Notes: generated by a model not told the origin, from the letters alone. A DNA stretch of 64,000 nt from CAYRYU01 sp964428355 (GCA_964428355.1 CAYRYU010000016.1:1-64000), one strand, 5' to 3'. Numbered from the stretch's first letter, positions 34,275 through 46,988 are shown. Translations and numbers: made by a program.

Positions 34275-36934
34275 GGAGAGTTCGACGAGGGCCATGGTGA
34301 CGTCGTCTTTCCAGGGGACGGGGCCGGAAAAGGCGCGAAGGCGGGCTTCGACGAAACGGAAAAGCTGCTGGTCGGTTCCGCCGGGGAAGGCGGTCAGGGA
34401 ATCCTGGATCCGCTGGAAACCGAAAGGCTGGCCGGCCTGGTTTCCCGCTTCCACGATTCCATCGGTGTAAAGGAAGATCCTGGAACCCGGGGCGACGTGA
34501 ATCTCCTGATCCAGGAACTTCCTTTTCATCGATACTCCGAGCGGGGACCCAACCTGTTTCAAGGTGGCGACATCCTCCCCGGGAGATACGAGAAAGGGAT
34601 AGGTCTGGCCGGCGTTACAAAAACGAAGCAATCCCGAAGGGGAAAGACACCCTGCAAAGCAGGTCATCATCTTGACCTTCTTGAGCTGTTTGAGGAACAA
34701 GTCATTCAAGCGCGTCAGCATTTCGCCAGGCGACTCGACTCCGCCCCGTACCAGAAAGCCGAAACCGGCCTTGGCCATGGCAACGACGAGGGCGGCTGAA
34801 ACCGAATGGCCGGAAACGTCCCCGAAGATGAAAAAGAGTCTGCCGTCCGGAAAAAGAAAGGAATCATGGTAATCCCCGCCGACTTCGTCGCACATGATGT
34901 TCACCGCGGAAAAGCGGACCTTCCCTGAATCGACAGGCCCCCCGGGAAGGAGGTTTTTCTGGACGACCCGGGCAACCTCCAGATCCCCCATTCCGGCAAG
35001 CGTCAGATTGAACCTTGAAGCCAGAAGATCCCACTCGTCATTGGTTTCCAGGGGAATCCGGTATTCGAGTTCTTTTCTTTCCATCGCCATGATCCCGGCA
35101 AGAAGATCTTGTGACGGCTTCCAAAGGCCAGCGAAGAGTCTCCAGGATTGCACCGACAGCATGACGAACAGGGCGATTCCAAGCAGGAGAAGCCTGGTTC
35201 GAAGCATCGACAGTTCCTGGATCACCACGGTCAAAGGCTGGGTCGCAACCAGGACGTAATGCGGAAGGTTCTTGCATCCCAGGCATGCCATGAGAGCCGC
35301 ATCTTTGCCGCTTCCGACGATCCCGGTCCAGACGGGGTCAGGTGGCTGGACCCGGCGCAGGCAGTCCCCGAAAAACCTGGCGGATTCGAGCCTCGGGAAG
35401 GACGGAAGAACCTTGTGGTTCGTAAGCGCCAGGATCTGCATCCCAGGGGGAATATTCTCCTTCGCCGAAAAGAATCTTTCCAGGAAGAGGCGTTCGAGAG
35501 TCTCGAGGTTGTGGAAGATGATCCCCGCTATTTCACCCGCTCCCCGGTCGTCCGGAATGATATCCACGAAGGTCACGGTCAGCTGTTTTCCCGTTCCAAT
35601 GAAAACGAGATCTCCGAGAAGGCTGGCCATGGTCCTGATTATGTCGATCCCACCCTCCTCGTCCATGAAGGTTCCGATCAGCATCGATGAGACACTTTCC
35701 TCTTCTGTCCCGGGCCGGGAGACCCCATTCTGCTCGTCATAGGCACGGAGAAGGTCCTTCACGATCTGCCGTGTCAGGTCGACGACATACTTCCCATCCT
35801 CGGCGGGCTTGAAGCCGATGAATTCCTGTTTCGAACCCCGCCGGGAACCGAACGAACTGATGAACTTGTACTCCGAAGGAATGATCGACAATCCCTGTCC
35901 AACGAAGGCCTCGAAGAGCTTCTCCCTTTTCGAGGCAGGCATCAAGGCCAACCGGCGGATTTCCATGCTCATCTCGGAGAAATCCCTGAGGAATTCACCC
36001 TGCGAGCCGACAAGGGCGACGGTATCGAATTCGCCGTTCCATTCCAGGCTTTCAAGATCGGAAACCAATTCCCCGAGCCGGCTGGGATTTTCCATCACCT
36101 TCCTGAAACAGGCCCGATACTCAGCTTTCTTTTTCCCCAGAAAGGCGGGGAATGCCTGATCGATCTTGATCAGCCTGTGGGAAAGCTCCTCGAGCCGGCG
36201 CGAGGTGAGATTCGCCCGCCGGTTCTCCTCGAAGAACTTCCAGAACCCGGTCATGATGAAAAACGGAATTCCACCAGAGATGAGCACAAGCAAAACGAGA
36301 AGGACTGACAACCTGACACTCCTCCAATTTCGGGAGCCCAGAAACGCCGTAACTCCCGCAATGACAAGGGCGAGAACGCATTTTCCCGGGAATCCGGCCC
36401 GGGGCCCGACCGGTTTCGAAACCCCGATGAACAAGGTCCCTTCGGGCCCGGGAAAAACCTGAAGATGCTTCTCTCCATCGATCGATACCCCGAGAGGATT
36501 TCGCAATTCCGGAACATCCCTGATGATCGCTTGGCGGTCCGCCTCGTTCCCGGGAATGAAACTGTTTTCCGGGAAAGCGGGGTCCCAGAACCCGGGCTTC
36601 AAATCCCTGTCTTGACAGCGGGATACGAGCAGCGGCAGGGAATTCCTTCCGGGAAGCGAAGCCATATGGACGAAGGCAAGGACACCGGCGACCTTCCCCA
36701 CACCCGATTTCGGGTCGAAGTCCCAGGCGGCCCACGTCCGTTTCGGGGAGGAGTTAAGCCTGAAAAGGCGTCCGGGGCGTCTTTTCAACGACTGAATCGC
36801 CAATCCCCCGTGAACGAGCCTCGTCATCCTCCTGCCTTCCTCTGGAGTTGCGAACAACGGCTGGTCCCATCCTTCCCGGATCCTGCGGAAGCAGGTCTCG
36901 AGGTTCTCCCTCTCCGGATGCCGGTCTTCCCCCA
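34272..36934 (-). CDS. Membrane SpoIIE/PP2C-type phosphatase B, N terminus lost in an N gap
   Basis: About 886 codons remain. From the gap: an extracytoplasmic-looking region, transmembrane segments (LALVIAGVTAFLG; SVLLVLLVLISGGIPFFI), a second sensory region of about 300 residues, another membrane segment (LLLLGIALFVMLSVQSW), a HAMP-like linker and a SpoIIE phosphatase domain with CDEVGGDYHD, GDVSGHSVSAAL, YTDGIVEA and terminal DDVTMALVEL. It dephosphorylates Ser/Thr on a STAS anti-sigma antagonist in known systems. It is the downstream member of a tandem pair; the stop falls inside palindrome copy 5. Confidence 0.85.
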
Positions 36935-37034
36935 NNNNNNNNNNNNNNNNNNNNNNNNNNNNNNNNNNNNNNNNNNNNNNNNNNNNNNNNNNNNNNNNNN
37001 NNNNNNNNNNNNNNNNNNNNNNNNNNNNNNNNNN
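36935..37034. other. Scaffold gap, 100 N, between two phosphatase genes
   Basis: Plus-strand right flank ends a PP2C domain just before its final motif; left flank begins the sensor region of another copy. The flanks are not duplicated. The true gap holds the end of one gene and the start of the next. Confidence 0.97.
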
Positions 37035-39613
37035 TTCCTCCCGAGCGCTTCCGGAAAGAGCGACCAACCGGGAGAAGGAGAACCTTTCTCCGCCAGGGTT
37101 CTCAGCTTCCACCAGCCCATCGGAGTACAGGACCAGCTTTCCCCCTCCGGCGAAAGAGACCGATTCGGACTTGTACCGGCTCTTCTTCCAGACCCCCAAG
37201 GGAATCCCCGGAGACTCCAGCATCACGGGTTCCCTACCGGCGACCATGGCGATCGGATAGGCCTGTCCTGCATTCGCATAGACCAGCTCACGGTTGGAGG
37301 GATCGAAGATCCCGATCCAGCACGTCATCGAAAAGCCCTTCGGAATCTGGTCCTGGAAGCATGCATTCATTCCGGCCAGGATTCCGGCGGGATCCAGGCC
37401 CTGAGAGGAGAGTAGGGTCAGGAAAACCTTTGCAGCGGCTTCGACGAGGGCCGAAGGAATTCCGTGCCCCGAGACATCACCGAGGACGATCAGAAGGCGT
37501 CCGTCAGGTAGCAGGATCCATTCGTGGTGGTCGCCTCCGATGTCGTTCGCCGTGAGACACCGGCCTTCGATCCGCCACCCGGGACCGGACAATCCCTCCG
37601 AAGGCCAGAGGTGTTCCTGCACCTTCCGGGCGACCTGCAGTTCGGCAAGCCCTTCCATCACGCGGTTGAGGCGCTCCCCCACCGCATTCATCTCCCTGAC
37701 GAGCACGGGGTCCAGCCGACATCCGAAGTTCCGGTTTCCGATCGCCTGAAGGGAGTCCTGCAAATCCTTCATCGGCCTCAGGATCAGGCGGGATGTCAGT
37801 ATCGAAAGAAGCAGGGCAAGAAGGAGAACAAAGCACGACAAGACCGCCAGCTGGGTATTCAGTTTCCGGGTTTCATTCCGGATCGAGTCGAGAGGATGGA
37901 TCATGAACAGCTGGAATCCGTCGAGGAAGTTTCCCTGAAGACCTGTCAGAACGAAATCCCGGCCCAGGTATCTGGTCAGGGAGTGCTGGGGAAGGCCGCG
38001 CGCGGAAACCAACTCCGAAATCCGCCCCAGTTCGAGATTCCCGCGCCAGGAGGACGGACAAAAGGATGGCCAGTCCCCATTCCCTTCCCTGGGAATGGCA
38101 AGAACGCCCCCACGGAAGGTCCTTTCCCCTCCGCCAGCGGAGAGTATCTTTTCGAGAAACCTGACCTGCAAGGTCCGCCGGTTGTGGAAGATCATGAAAA
38201 TCCCCTCGGCGAGGGAATCTCCACCGAACGCGTATCCGAGGAAGGAGGGAACAATCTGGCCGAGAAGATTCAACGGGTGGATGGTCAGGTTGTTCTGGGA
38301 AAGGGATTCGAAGAAGAACATTCCGCTGTTCCCCGTGATCTGGTTCATGTCGAGCTTGTCGCCTGAAGGGGGCTTCTGGTCATATTCACCGTTATAGGCC
38401 TGGACGAGATTGAAACCCAACAGGCGCTTGACCTCGAGGGACTGGGAGGCGATGGGGGACTGAGAGGAAGACTTCCCGTTGAACAGGACCACACCTTTCC
38501 GGTCGACAACCAGACCGTGCGTGATGGCAGAGCCTGCCGGTTCCATTTCTGCGGCCAGGGAACTCCAATCGGGGACCTTCCCTTCCCCGCAAGCCTTCTC
38601 GAACCCGCGGACGAATCCGGCATATCTCTTCTCCAGACCGCGAAGAACCGAATGCATCCCCTGATCCAGTTTGGTCAAACGGGCGACCTGGGCTTTCTTG
38701 ATCCGTTCGATCAGGAGGCTCTCCCGGTATCCCCTGTCGAAAAAGGCGGTCATCATAAGCACTGCCAGTGGAGTTCCGCCGCTGACGAGGAGAAGGGCAA
38801 TCAGTTTCATCCGCAAACCCGGGGGGGAAGAGGTTTTCCCCAGGGACGAGAAGAGGAAAGACAGCCCTGCAATCAATCCCAGAATGCATACCAGAAACCT
38901 CAGAAGGCGGAACAGGAGCAACCTGTCAGCTCCTCCTCCGGCCAGGCAGAAGAAGATCTCCCCGCCCGCCGAAGGCTGGATGAGGAAAGGCCTTCCTTCC
39001 CAGAAGCCCGAATCCTCCCCGATGGGGATACCGGAGATGACCGAGGCAAGACCTTGCGGCCAGAGCGTTTTGAGGGGACGCAGGACGGGAAGGTTCCCCG
39101 GTGTGAACCACCCCAGGGTGAATCTCCCGCCAGTCGCGTCCCCAGAGCCGGAAGCCGTAACCTCGATGGCCTGGTCGAGGAAATCCTCCCGTTTCACCCC
39201 CTGTGGATCGACGAAACCGAGAAGATGCCCGGAGGGCTTTCCAGAGGCATCGCGAAGCCTCCACCATCCGCCCAACCCCCGTGCCCCGCCCGGATTCAAG
39301 GTAACGAGACGNNNNNNNNNNNNNNNNNNNNNNNNNNNNNNNNNNNNNNNNNNNNNNNNNNNNNNNNNNNNNNNNNNNNNNNNNNNNNNNNNNNNNNNNN
39401 NNNNNNNNNNNTGTCGATGGATTTCCTGAGGGCTTCCGCCATTCCCTTCAGGGTTGCCTGCCTGCCCGACTCCCGGAAATCCTCCTCGAACGCCTGGAGA
39501 GCTCCGAATGCTATGGCAAAGGGGATCCCAACGAAGACCAGGAGGCGGAAAAATACCGAGAGGACGCGGGCAAGAGCCCCCGGCTTTCCGGTGGAAATCT
39601 TCTCAGAGTTCAT
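37035..39613 (-). CDS. Membrane SpoIIE/PP2C-type phosphatase A, with internal N gap and lost C terminus
   Basis: Starts at the ATG 39613 (MNSEKISTGK, weak ribosome site) with a transmembrane segment near 14-38, interrupted by the gap 39312-39411. After it come a periplasmic region, membrane segments (LFRLLRFLVCILGLIAGLSF; LIALLLVSGGTPLAVLMM), a second sensory region, another membrane segment with HAMP (LLALLLSILTSRLILRPM) and the phosphatase domain: DIGGDHHEW, GDVSGHGIPSAL, YSDGLVEAENPGG. The final DD motif is in the gap at 36935. Architecture equals phosphatase B, so the pair arose by duplication. The 1675-residue continuous frame through both is false. Confidence 0.85.
39312..39411. other. 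Scaffold gap, 100 N, near the N terminus of phosphatase A
   Basis: Both sides read as the same protein in different apparent frames (MAEALRKSID before, RLVTLNPGG after, minus strand). No flank duplication. Confidence 0.98.
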
Positions 39614-39857
39614 TATTGCGGGCCATTCTAGCAGATGTCAGTCCGGGGTTTCACCTCGAACATCATGACATAACCGGGAAAGGGGACGAACCTCACGACG
39701 GGGGGAATGTTCCCGAAAAGTCAGGAACGAGCTGTCCCTGGGGAAACAAGACCATTCCCGGAGACCGGCAGGTCCGGACCGGAAAAATATGGTAGATTGA
39801 AGATCCAAAACAGGAACCACATGGATCCGCATGGGATCGGCAAGGAGGAAGGGAAAA

Positions 39858-42800
39858 ATGCTGTCGTTTTCGATTCTGGTCGGAATTCTCGTTTTTGGAG
39901 GGGCCATCCTGGCCTGGCCCAGGAGTTTCCTGGAAAGGTTCAGCCTGGATGATGACAGGTCCGTCCCGCTCTCGCAGCTGATCCCAGGCACAGAAGACCA
40001 TTTCTACTATCACTGCCTGTTCTTCCAGCATCGGGGCGAACTTGAAAAGTCGGAGGAACTCCTGAAAAAATGGATCGAACAGAGCGGGCAGTCCCCCCGG
40101 ACGGAGGAAATAGCGGATCGACAGGCCCTGCTCGATTATTCACGGAATCCGCAGAAATCCCTTTCGCACATCAGGAACCGGCTGAAACTCAGGTTCAACC
40201 ATGAGCAGAAGCCCCAGAAACCCAGAACGAACTACCCAACTTCGGTCGATGAAAGCCTCATCTCCCGTGAAGCCTTCACCTTCCACTCCCTCAAGAACAG
40301 GCCGGATCTCGGAGAATGCGAGGACTCGGCCCTCGAGTTCCTGATCGGAAACCAGACCCTGAACCAGGACCAGCGGCGGAAGCTCCTGGAGCGAATTCGC
40401 AGGCCCGACCACCCGGGCCTGGTTTCCCTCGTCGTCGAGGATCTTCTCCGCGAGAGAGGAAGAGGATTCGGAAGCCTTCCTATCCATTCGCAACTGCTTC
40501 CCGCCCAACTCGATGAATGCCTGGAGCGGATTCCCGAGCTTCTGAATTCCACCCCATTCGTCAATGCCTATCTTTCCAAGATGGCCCCCAACCCGGATAC
40601 CGGGATCGGAAAAACCGACCGTGAAAAGGCTTCATACATCGACAGCCTGTGGAAGTTCGTCCGGACCCTTTCCCCCGCGCATAATTCCCTCAAGGCGAAT
40701 GTGCTCTACCACAAGCTTTTCCTGAGCCGGAGCATGGGTGAATATCCAAGGGACCTCTTCATCGAGTATCTGTCCCTCCCCCGGAAAACCGCCTACATCA
40801 ACCGGGATTTCATCCAGCGCCCCGAGAACAGGAATCTCATGGCGGACCTCACCGCGGATTTCGGAAAATCCTGCTCGCTTCCCAGCATCGGGAACGATGA
40901 ACCCCTCGTCCGCGATTATCTCGAAAACCTGCTCGGAAAAAAGAAGGGGTTCGATGAGTTCCTTCCCTATATCGATTCCGACTATCTGAGGCGGGTATTC
41001 GCGGAAGCCAGGATCCAGAGCGGAGAAGGGGACCTCGGGCAGTGGTACTCGATGCTTTCCCCCGAACAGGTGAACGCCCTCAAAGAGCGCATCACACTGG
41101 AGTTCCGGCCGACAAACAAGTCGGTTTTCCAGAGCGGGGAAACGGTCTCGCTGGAACTCAGCGTGAAAAACGTCCCCACCCTCATCATCAAGCTCTACCG
41201 CATCAACACCATCAACCTCTTCAAGGAGAGGTGCGAAGAGGTAACCACCGCGCTCGATCTCGATGGATTGGTCGCCAACGAGGAGCGCCTCCTCAAGTTT
41301 GACGATCCAGATTTCAAGCGCCAGACGAGAATATTCGATTTTCCCACGATAGACAAGCCCGGAATCTACGTCATAGAGTTCATTGGGAACGGCCAGAGCA
41401 GCCGCGCGCTCATCCGGAAGGGTTCCCTGGATTTCACTGTCAGGACAACTTCCGCCGGCCACGTGTTCTCCATCTTCGACGAGGGGCACACACTCCTCAG
41501 GGATGCCGAAATCTGGCTGTCCGGACACCTTTACAAGCCCGACGACACCGGTGAGATCACGGTACCGTTCACGAACTCCCCGGGGCAGGCAAGATTCATC
41601 GCCTGCCACAAGGGGTTCGGGATGATCCATCAGTTTTTTCATCTCTCCGAGGAATACGCGCTCCAGGGCGGCATCCACGTGGACCGCGAGTCGCTTCTGG
41701 AGGGAAAAACGTGCCAGGTCCTGGTCAACCCCGAGCTTCTCGTGAACAACGTTCCTGCCGACATCGGACTTCTCGAGGAAGTCGCTCTCTCGATCACCAG
41801 CATCGATCGTGACGGAATAACTTCGACCAGGGAAGTCAGGGACTTCCGGCTTCACAAGGACGGCGAGTCCACCTTCGATTTCAAGGTTCCCGAAAAGGTC
41901 GTCAGGTTCGTTTTCAACCTCAGCGCGAAGATCGAGAGACTTTCGCAGGGCAAGAAGATCCCTCTCACGATGACGAGATCATTCGAGCTGAACGGAATCG
42001 ACAGGACCGCGAAGTTCCAGGATCTTTTCCTTCGGAAAATCGACGGGAAGTATGTGGTCGAGGTCCGGGGGAAAGCCGGGGAGGTCAAACCGGATCTTGC
42101 CGTCCGGATTTCCTTCTGGTCCCGCGATTTCCGCCGGTTCATCGAAATCCCCCTCCAGACGGGGAATGACGGATCCATCATCCTCGGCGAATTGAAGAAC
42201 ATCGCCCGGGTCAGGGCCGTCGACCCCGAGGGAACCTCGAAGGAATGGGAGCTGCTCTCCGACCGCCGGTCGTACCCTTCCGACATNNNNNNNNNNNNNN
42301 NNNNNNNNNNNNNNNNNNNNNNNNNNNNNNNNNNNNNNNNNNNNNNNNNNNNNNNNNNNNNNNNNNNNNNNNNNNNNNNNNNNNNNGAACCTCGAAGGAA
42401 TGGGAGCTGCTCTCCGACCGCCGGTCGTACCCTTCCGACATTCACGGGACCGTCGGGAAACCAGTTCTGGTGCCAATTCTGGACCATCAGGGAACCCCGC
42501 TCTCCGATCTTGTTTCCATCTTGGAGACGAGGAATGGGGTTTTCGTTTCGGACCTTGCCGATCATGCAAGAATCCAGGACGGGTATATCGTCCTCGACAA
42601 CCTCCCGCCGGGAGATTACGATCTGTGGTTGAAAAAGGAGAAAGCCTTAATCACCATCCGGATCTCCGGAGGCCTGGAAACCGGGGCTTTCGCCTTCTCC
42701 CCCGCAAGGCTCCTGCAGATGACGGGAACGCCCACGTCGCACATCCCGAAAGTTGAACTGAACAAGGATCGGACAGCAATAACGGTCAGGGTCCGGCATT

Positions 42801-45800
42801 CCGGTCCCCGCACCCGGGTCCACATCTTCGCGACGCGTTTCGTTCCAGCTTTCGACCCGTTTTTCGGGCTTGGAATCCCTTGTACGGAATGGCTTTTCCG
42901 CGCCAATCTGACGCCGAGGGAAAACGAGTATCTTTCGGGGCGAAACATCGGCGACGAGTACCGTTACATACTGGAGCGGAAGTATTCCCGGACCTTCCCG
43001 GGAAACATGCTCAAGATGCCGAGCCTCCTTCTGAATCCATGGAATATCAGGAAAACGGAGACCGACCGGAAGGATGCCGGAGAGGGAGACTCATGGGCGG
43101 GAAAGGCCCCTTCCCCTTGTGCGGAAATGGGGACATTGGCCGATCTCCCCAGCCCCCCGCCGCCTCCCGCCGATGACCGGGCATTCTCAAACTTCGACTT
43201 TCTCGCCGAGCCGGCCATCGTCGTCGCCAATCTGAAACCCGATTCCAACGGCGCGGTTTCGATCACCCTGGATCGAATCGGTTCGCGACAGCACATCATC
43301 GTCGTCATGGAAGACCCATCGGGCGCGGTTTCAAGGGAGATCTCCCTGCCCTCCTCGGTGGTCGGGCTTTCGGACCTTCGCCAGACCCGCCCGCTGGATC
43401 CCTCCAGGCATTTCACGGAGCGGAAGAACATCTCCCTCGTCACGACCTCGGAACCTTTCTGCCTGACGGACATCACCACATCAAAAATGGAGCTGTACGA
43501 CTCTCTTTCCCGGGCTCACGGTCTGCTCGCAGCACTGAACCCGGACACCACCTTCCAGGAGTTCGCCTTCATCCTTTCCTGGCCCGATCTGGAGCTGAAG
43601 AAGAAACGGGAACTCTACTCGAAATATGCCTGTCACGAACTGAATTTCTTCCTTTTCCGCAAGGATCAGGCTTTCTTCGAATCCGTCATCCTTCCCTTCA
43701 TCGCCGACAAAAAGGACAGGACTTTCCTCGATTCCTGGCTTCTCGGGGAAGACCTTTCCGGATTCCTCCAGCCCTGGAACTTCCACCGTCTGAACGTCGT
43801 CGAGCGTATCCTCCTCTCGCGACGGATCAAGGACAGGGGAGATGGAATCGCCCGCCACGTCAGGGACCTGGACGATCTCAATCCCCCCAACCTGGAAAGG
43901 TTCAACCACTTTTTCGATACCGCCCTGAAGGGGAGCGCTCTCGAAACCTCCGACAGGCTCGGTCTGTCAGAGGCTCTCAAGAAGGCGGTTCCAAAACCTC
44001 CAGCATGTCCGACACCGGCCCCCGCCGCCTCCGCCCCGCGCAGGGGAGGACTCCTTTCGCGCCTTTCCTCGGAGGACAAGAGTCACCCGGCGCCTCGCCA
44101 GGAGTTCGCGGCTGTTTCCGATTTGGTCGCACCTTTCGCACTTGGTGCCGGAGTTTCCGGAGACTTCCCTCCAATCCAGGATGAGGATGGGACCGCCAAG
44201 GAGAAATTCCGCCGAAGGGCGGTTCCCCAGTTCTTTCGGCAACTCGACAAGACGGAGGAATGGGTCGAGAACAACTATTACCGGCTGCCCATCGAAAAGC
44301 AGACCGGAGCGCTGGTGACGGTGAACGGTTTCTGGCGCGAGTATGCCCTCCATCCGGAGGGAAAGCCGTTCCTTTCCTCAAAACTCGCCGAAGCTTCCCG
44401 GAACTTCACCGAGATGATGTTCGCCCTTTCCGTCACAGACCTCCCGTTCAAACCGGGGAAACATGATGTCGCATACGAGAACGCCAGGATGACCCTCAGG
44501 CCTGGAAACGGGGCGATCGTTTTCCACAAGGAGGTCCAGGATGCCCCTCTTCCGGAGAAACCGCAGGAGATCCTGACCAGCCAGAACTTTTTCGATCTGA
44601 ATGACCGTTACCGGCATGAGGGAAACGAGAGATTTGACAAGTTCGTAACCGAGGAGTTCCAGCCAGGCCGGGTCTACGGGTGCCAGGCGGTCATCACCAA
44701 TCCGACCTCGGGCCGGCGGAAGGTCTCCGCACTTTTCCAGATTCCCCAGGGCGCGGTACCGGTTCTGAGCGGGTTCTACACGAAGAGCGTCGATTTCCAG
44801 CTCGAACCGTTCTCGACGCAGACCTTCGAGTATTTCTTCTACTTCCCCTCTCCTGGAACGCATTCCCATTTCCCCATCCACGTTTCACAGAATGGATCCC
44901 TGATCGGGGCAGCCGCGCCATTCGTCTTTCGGGTCGTCGAGGAGCCCACGAGGTTCGACAGGACATCCTGGGATTTCGTTTCACAGTATGCGGGCAACGA
45001 GGAGGTCCTCGGGTTCCTGAATGAAGCCAATCTGGACAGGCTCGACCTGTCGCTGGTTGCGTTCAGACTGAGGGAGAAGGGGTTCTTCCGGAAGGTGATC
45101 TCACTCCTGGAGTCCAGGCACCGTTATGACGACACCATCTGGTCTTTCGGGCTCTTCCACGACGAACCCCACGTAATCCGGGAGTTCCTGAAACACTCGA
45201 GTTTCGCGTCCAGATGCGGGCTTTTCATCGAGAGCCCGATCCTGAGCATCGATCCCGTTGCGCGGCACCAGTATCAGCACAGGGAATACTGGCCGCTGGT
45301 CAATGCCAGGGCCCATCCTCTCGGGAAGGAGGGGACCATCCGGAACGGTCAACTGGCAAAACAGTTCGAGCTCTTCCTCGGACTCCTGAAATACAAACCA
45401 AAGCTCGAGGAGGAGGACTTCCTACCTGTCTCCTACTATATGCTGCTTCAGGAAAGGATCCAGGAAGCCCTCGATTTCTTCGGTCGCGTCAGGGCCCCGA
45501 AGCTGACAGGAACGATCCAGTACAAGTATCTCCAGGCCTACCTTTCCCTCTTCCGGAACGAACCCGAGGAGGCGCTGGCGATCGCCCGCGGTCTTGTCGA
45601 TCATCCCGTCGACCGCTGGCGATCATGCTTCCTCGAAATCGTCTCCCACGTCGAGGAGAGCAGGGGGAAGATCCCGGGGTTGTCCGATCCAGAGGACCGT
45701 TCCCAGGTCCAGACGATGCGTGCCTCCCGCGAACCGGGATTTGATTTCAAGGTCGAAAATCGCATCATCAGGTTGAATCACCAGAATCTGGAGTCATGCA

Positions 45801-46306
45801 CGATCAACTACTACGTCATGGACATCGAGCTGCTCTTCTCGAAGAATCCTTTCGTCCAGGAAGTCACCGGGCGGTTTTCGATCATCCACCCCAACGTATC
45901 GGTCGTCCGAAAGATCCCGGGCGGGACCGGGACGGCCGAGATTCCCCTTCCCGAAGAATTCAGGGATACCAACGTCATGGTGGAGATAACGGCGGAAGGA
46001 GCAACGAAATCCCAGGCCTACTACGCACATTCCATGGACATCCAGGTTGCCGGGAATTATGGCCAGGTCCGGGTGGCAAAGGAGGGCGGCCGGGAACCCG
46101 TTTCGCGAGCCTACATAAAGGTATATGCGCGGATGAAGGATGGAGCGGTCAGATTCTACAAGGACGGTTACTCCGACCTCCGTGGCCGGTTCGACTTCGC
46201 CTCCTTGAGCACCAATGACCTCGAGCAGGTCGAAAAGTTCTCGATCCTGATCATGAGCGAGAAGAACGGAGCCGTCATCCGGGAGGCCGATCCCCCAAAA
46301 ACCTGA
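39858..46306 (+). CDS. Giant exported protein (about 2097 aa) with MG/alpha-2-macroglobulin-like segments
   Basis: ATG 39858 follows AAGGAGGAAGGG; it opens with a signal anchor MLSFSILVGILVFGGAILAW. The frame seems broken at 42287-42386, but 42232-42286 equals 42387-42441; removing 155 bp joins both parts in frame. Residues 35-390 are helical; from about 410 beta segments resemble MG domains (TLEFRPTNKSVFQSGETVSL; IKLYRINTINLF; SGHLYKPDDTGEITVP). A Pro-rich linker (SPPPPPADD) and further beta and helical parts follow. The C-terminal stretch VYARMKDGAVRFYKDGYSD with DLRGRFDFASLS resembles, from memory, conserved ends of very large uncharacterised proteins in Planctomycetes. No thioester motif (GCGEQ) is seen. 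Function unknown. Confidence 0.8.
42232..42441. other. Scaffold gap (42287-42386) with identical 55-bp flanks
   Basis: 42232-42286 and 42387-42441 are identical, the same length of overlap as at 21152-21361. Collapsing restores one reading frame for the giant protein. Confidence 0.97.
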
Positions 46307-46316
46307 TTCGATCAGG
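46302..46316 (+). terminator. Short hairpin over the stop codon of the giant gene
   Basis: CCTGAT and ATCAGG pair around TCG, followed by GAGATTTTAC. The stem is short and the T run weak, so any terminator activity is doubtful. Confidence 0.25.
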
Positions 46317-46372
46317 AGATTTTACTTGAGGAAGGCATGGGCGACGGAATAGAATCCTTTTTGAAAAAGTCA

Positions 46373-46403
46373 GGGTAACAAAAACGGAAGAATCGGCGTC
46401 ATA
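46373..46403 (+). promoter_or_regulatory. Putative ECF promoter of the sigma factor operon
   Basis: GGGTAACA (46373-46380), 14-bp spacer, GGCGTC (46395-46400) and ATA, ending 27 bp before the ATG of the sigma gene. The same element with the same spacing occurs at 48132-48162. The TAAC-type -35 and CGTC -10 fit promoters of ECF sigma factors. Confidence 0.7.
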
Positions 46404-46430
46404 GCTCTCGGAAAGGGAATCGAACCACCC

Positions 46431-46988
46431 ATGTCGGACAGACCGGATCTCCCCGATGACGGGGAACTGGTTCGCGGTTGCCAGCGGGGTGACCGGAATG
46501 CCTTTTCCCTTCTCTTCAGGAAGTATCTCGGTCGTGTTATCGGTTATTCCGTCTCCCTGATCGGCAACCGGGATGAAAGCAAGGATATCGCTCAGGAGGC
46601 ATTCATCAAGGCGTTCCATGGAATTGCCTCGTTCAGGGGTGAGGGAAGCTTCATCCACTGGTTGCTGACGATCACCCGCCGGACCGCGATCGATTTCATC
46701 AGGAGGAAGAACCCCACGGACAAGAAGACGGTTCTCCCGGGCGAGGATAGACTGCGGAACCTTTCTTCACCCGGCCAGGAGTCCACAGAGGGTTTTCCGG
46801 AGCGGATCGGGATTCTCGCGGGACTGACACCGATCGAGCGGGAAGTGATGGTACTGCGCTGCGTGGACGAACTGTCCTACGGCGAGATTGCGAAGATCAC
46901 GGGGTTGACCGAAGGAAGCCTGCGAAAGGTTCTTTGCCGGGCTTTGGGGAAGGCATCCGAGGAGGCGAAATCCGGTGGAATGCCCTGA
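46431..46988 (+). CDS. ECF-type RNA polymerase sigma factor
   Basis: 185 aa. Region 2 covers about 9-85 (NAFSLLFRKYLGRVIGYSV ... ESKDIAQEAFIKAFHGI ... SFIHWLLTITRRTAIDFIRR) and region 4 about 128-178 (LTPIEREVMVLRCVDELSYG; SYGEIAKITGLTEGSLRKV). There is no region 3, as expected for ECF factors. The next gene overlaps by 14 bp and encodes a zinc-binding anti-sigma domain, so the two form a regulatory pair. A duplicated promoter element upstream implies autoregulation and control of the gene cluster that starts at 48227. Confidence 0.95.
   Translation: MSDRPDLPDDGELVRGCQRGDRNAFSLLFRKYLGRVIGYSVSLIGNRDESKDIAQEAFIKAFHGIASFRGEGSFIHWLLTITRRTAIDFIRRKNPTDKKTVLPGEDRLRNLSSPGQESTEGFPERIGILAGLTPIEREVMVLRCVDELSYGEIAKITGLTEGSLRKVLCRALGKASEEAKSGGMP

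Noticed and set aside
34272..39299. A 1675-residue double phosphatase
   Set aside because: It depends on reading through the N gap at 36935-37034 and joins two full paralogous architectures.
39858..46306. Classical alpha-2-macroglobulin
   Set aside because: No thioester GCGEQ motif and no recognisable bait or receptor-binding domain.
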